NCBI RefSeq assembly: GCF_013343235.1
Contig: NZ_CP040094.1
Span: forward strand, 4,836,501-4,900,500
Origin: Nostoc sp. TCL240-02
Lineage (GTDB): Bacteria > Cyanobacteriota > Cyanobacteriia > Cyanobacteriales > Nostocaceae
Reading direction: 5' to 3'
DNA length: 64,000 bases
The notes under the pieces are model-generated. The model was not told where the DNA came from, did no database searches, and was given only the letters and a program-made list of their open reading frames with translations. A program made the position numbers and the translations under genes. Below are positions 62,360-64,000 of this stretch, piece after piece (position 1 is the first letter of the stretch; the number at the start of each line of letters is the position of its first letter).

Positions 62360-64000
62360 TTATCCTAGATTTGCGAAATCCCACAAACCAAGGGTATTGG
62401 CTTGTACTCCGATTAGTGTGGCTAAGAGTTCGCCATCCTGTTTACTGATTAGAGTATCGTTGGTGTTGGTGCCAATGCCTTGAGTAATTGCGATCTGTTC
62501 AAAAGTCAGACCATTCAATAATCCTAGATAATCGCTACCAACTGTAAAGTTGAAAATAGTGTCACTTCCAGACTCGCTCGCCAGCACAAACATATCACGA
62601 CCGCTACCGCCGTATAATGTATCTTCACCTGTTCCACCATTCAGGATGTTGTCACCGCCACCTGTAAGATAATCGTTGCCACCCCTGTTGTTGATCGGCT
62701 CCTTCTCGGCATTGCCAAAGAGATAATTATCTCCGTCCTGCACTTGCGGGATATCGGCATAAAGCACATCGTTACCAGCACCACCTTCTAGTGAGTTGTT
62801 ACCAGCGCCACCGTAGAGCCGATCGTCACCGTCATTACCAAAGAGATAATCATCTCCGTTCTCTCCTTTCAGGATATCGGCATTGTCGCCACCCTGAAGA
62901 TTGTCATTACCACTGCCTCCATAAAGAGTATCAGTACCTTCTTGTCCAAATAGTTGGTCGTCACCGTCGCCGCCTACGATCTGGTCATCACCCAATCCAG
63001 CTTCTAGGTAGTCATTATCAGCACCACCATCTAGGATGTCGTTGCCTGCGCCGCCGTAGAGTTGGTCGTTACCCGATCCGGCTAAGAGTTGGTCATTGCC
63101 TAACCCACCTTCTAAGTAGTCATCACCAGCACCCGCATTCAAAATGTCGTTCCCTTCTTGACCAGAGAGTAGATCGTTGCCATCGCCTCCCAAAAGATTG
63201 TCATCACCAACTCCACCATATAAATTGTCATTATCAGCGCCGCCATTGAGGGTGTCGCTACCGTCTTGACCGTAAAGGGAATCATTACCTATGCCCCCGG
63301 TCAGTTGGTCATTGCCCAATCCACCTTCAAGGTAATCATTACCAGCATTGCCATCAAGGATGTCATTGCCGTCTCGACCATATAGTTGGTCGTTGCCGTC
63401 TCGACCATATAGTTGGTCGTCACCAGCGCCACCATCTAAGTAGTCATTGCCAGTCTGCCCTAGCAGCTTATCAGCATCATTGCCCCCATAAAGGAAATCA
63501 TCGCCGATGCCACCATCAAGGTAGTCACGCCCTTGCTGACCGAAGAGTTGGTCATCACCCGTACCCCCTTCAAGGCGGTCATCGTCATTGCCGCCATCAA
63601 GGTAGTCCTGACCTACTTGACCGTAAAGGCGATCGCTACCATCTCTACCATAGAGATAGTCATCTTCAGTACCACCATCCAGGAAGTCAGCGCCAGCACC
63701 ACCATCTAGGATGTCGTAGCCTTGCTGACCGTAGAGGCGATCGTTACCTTCATTACCATTGAGTTCGTCATTGTCTAACCCGCCATCAAGGTAGTCATCG
63801 CCAGTATTACCGTTCAGTAAATCATCACCTTGTTGACCATAAAGGCGATCGCTACCTTCGTTGCCATTGAGTATGTCGTCGCCCGATCCACCATCGAGGT
63901 AGTCATCACCCGTTTGCCCTAAAAGGGTATCCGTCCCATTACCTCCGTAGAGAGCGTCATTTCCGGCTCCACCTTCGAGGTTGTCATCACCAGCTTGACC
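62360..64000 (-). CDS. RTX (haemolysin-type calcium-binding repeat) protein, partial
   Basis: The frame is open from the right edge to the stop at 62360: 546 residues are visible and the N-terminus lies beyond the window. The visible protein is almost wholly nonapeptide repeats of the form GGxGNDxLxG (GGAGNDILDGGADNDYLEAG, GGDGDDQLFGQEGTDTLYGG), which bind calcium and fold as a beta roll. The C-terminal 80 residues (RDMFVLASESGSDTIFNFTV, LGLLNGLTFEQIAI) resemble the peptidase-M10C/serralysin-like C-terminal region needed for type I secretion. It is expected to be exported. The repeats show 27-bp periodicity in DNA. I see no in-frame break between 62360 and 64000. Confidence 0.9.
   Translation of the reverse strand, partial: GQAGDDNLEGGAGNDALYGGNGTDTLLGQTGDDYLDGGSGDDILNGNEGSDRLYGQQGDDLLNGNTGDDYLDGGLDNDELNGNEGNDRLYGQQGYDILDGGAGADFLDGGTEDDYLYGRDGSDRLYGQVGQDYLDGGNDDDRLEGGTGDDQLFGQQGRDYLDGGIGDDFLYGGNDADKLLGQTGNDYLDGGAGDDQLYGRDGNDQLYGRDGNDILDGNAGNDYLEGGLGNDQLTGGIGNDSLYGQDGSDTLNGGADNDNLYGGVGDDNLLGGDGNDLLSGQEGNDILNAGAGDDYLEGGLGNDQLLAGSGNDQLYGGAGNDILDGGADNDYLEAGLGDDQIVGGDGDDQLFGQEGTDTLYGGSGNDNLQGGDNADILKGENGDDYLFGNDGDDRLYGGAGNNSLEGGAGNDVLYADIPQVQDGDNYLFGNAEKEPINNRGGNDYLTGGGDNILNGGTGEDTLYGGSGRDMFVLASESGSDTIFNFTVGSDYLGLLNGLTFEQIAITQGIGTNTNDTLISKQDGELLATLIGVQANTLGLWDFANLG

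Noticed and set aside
62791..63249. 152-codon plus-strand frame rich in His and Arg
   Set aside because: Antisense of the RTX repeats; its periodic composition follows from the 27-bp repeat.
62360..64000. CRISPR-like spacing in the RTX region and in the heptamer arrays
   Set aside because: Periods are 27 bp and 7 bp with degenerate units and coding frame; there are no unique spacers between identical repeats and no cas genes.

Overview
The window is chromosomal DNA of a filamentous, heterocyst-forming cyanobacterium of the Nostoc/Anabaena group, probably close to Nostoc punctiforme. The evidence is a full-length hetR of 299 codons with the expected landmark residues, psaK, the cyanobacterial alkane pair (ado-aar), many HIP1 octamers (GCGATCGC), and gaps filled with heptamer tandem repeats and small dispersed repeats of the kind known from Nostoc. 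From memory, ado/aar and hetR also lie near each other in N. punctiforme; this was not checked.

Layout. 0-10.5 kb is a catabolic or detoxification island: VOC protein (cut by the left edge), dienelactone hydrolase, orphan sulfonate-type binding lipoprotein, GAF protein plus ABC exporter, aldo/keto reductase, alpha/beta hydrolase, amidohydrolase and an NtaA/DszA-type flavin monooxygenase. The last two unrelated enzymes share a near-identical C-terminal tail. 11-24.7 kb is mostly housekeeping: DUF928 protein, FtsH, FMN reductase, a ferrochelatase-like protein with a His7 tail, an MFS carrier, acetolactate synthase with an added zinc ribbon, a TerB-like protein and a PBP4-type peptidase. 25.4-37.3 kb holds an RND pump and adaptor, a HTH/PIN toxin-antitoxin-like pair, a zinc alcohol dehydrogenase, a PiT phosphate transporter and a DMT transporter fused to a coiled coil with 27-residue repeats.

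37.3-39.4 kb is a long, structured, largely non-coding stretch ahead of hetR. Behind hetR lie a frameshifted IS630 element, a MITE-like palindrome and an IS200/IS605 element whose tnpB has lost its middle in frame. A second IS605 right end, without a transposase, sits in the leader of rpsD. moaA and a conserved hypothetical gene follow.

46.6-53.3 kb is the most unusual part. It is a tandem duplication of a two-gene cassette on the minus strand: a small protein of about 105 residues with a Cys/Pro/Gly-rich C-terminus, followed by a large secreted filamentous-haemagglutinin-type (TpsA-like) protein. The duplication appears to include upstream DNA. I do not recognise the small-protein family and treat the pair as a candidate new secretion or surface system.

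53.4-62 kb returns to core metabolism: a sugar ABC permease, ado, aar, accA, an SDR reductase and folE (lipid, alkane and pterin functions, mostly co-directional), then trpF with a repeat-encoded tail, psaK and a site-2 protease with CBS domains. The window ends inside a large RTX calcium-binding protein on the minus strand.

Several starts given here differ from the longest reading frame, because a nearby Shine-Dalgarno-like motif or family length favours an internal ATG or GTG. No tRNA, rRNA, CRISPR array or recognisable riboswitch was seen.
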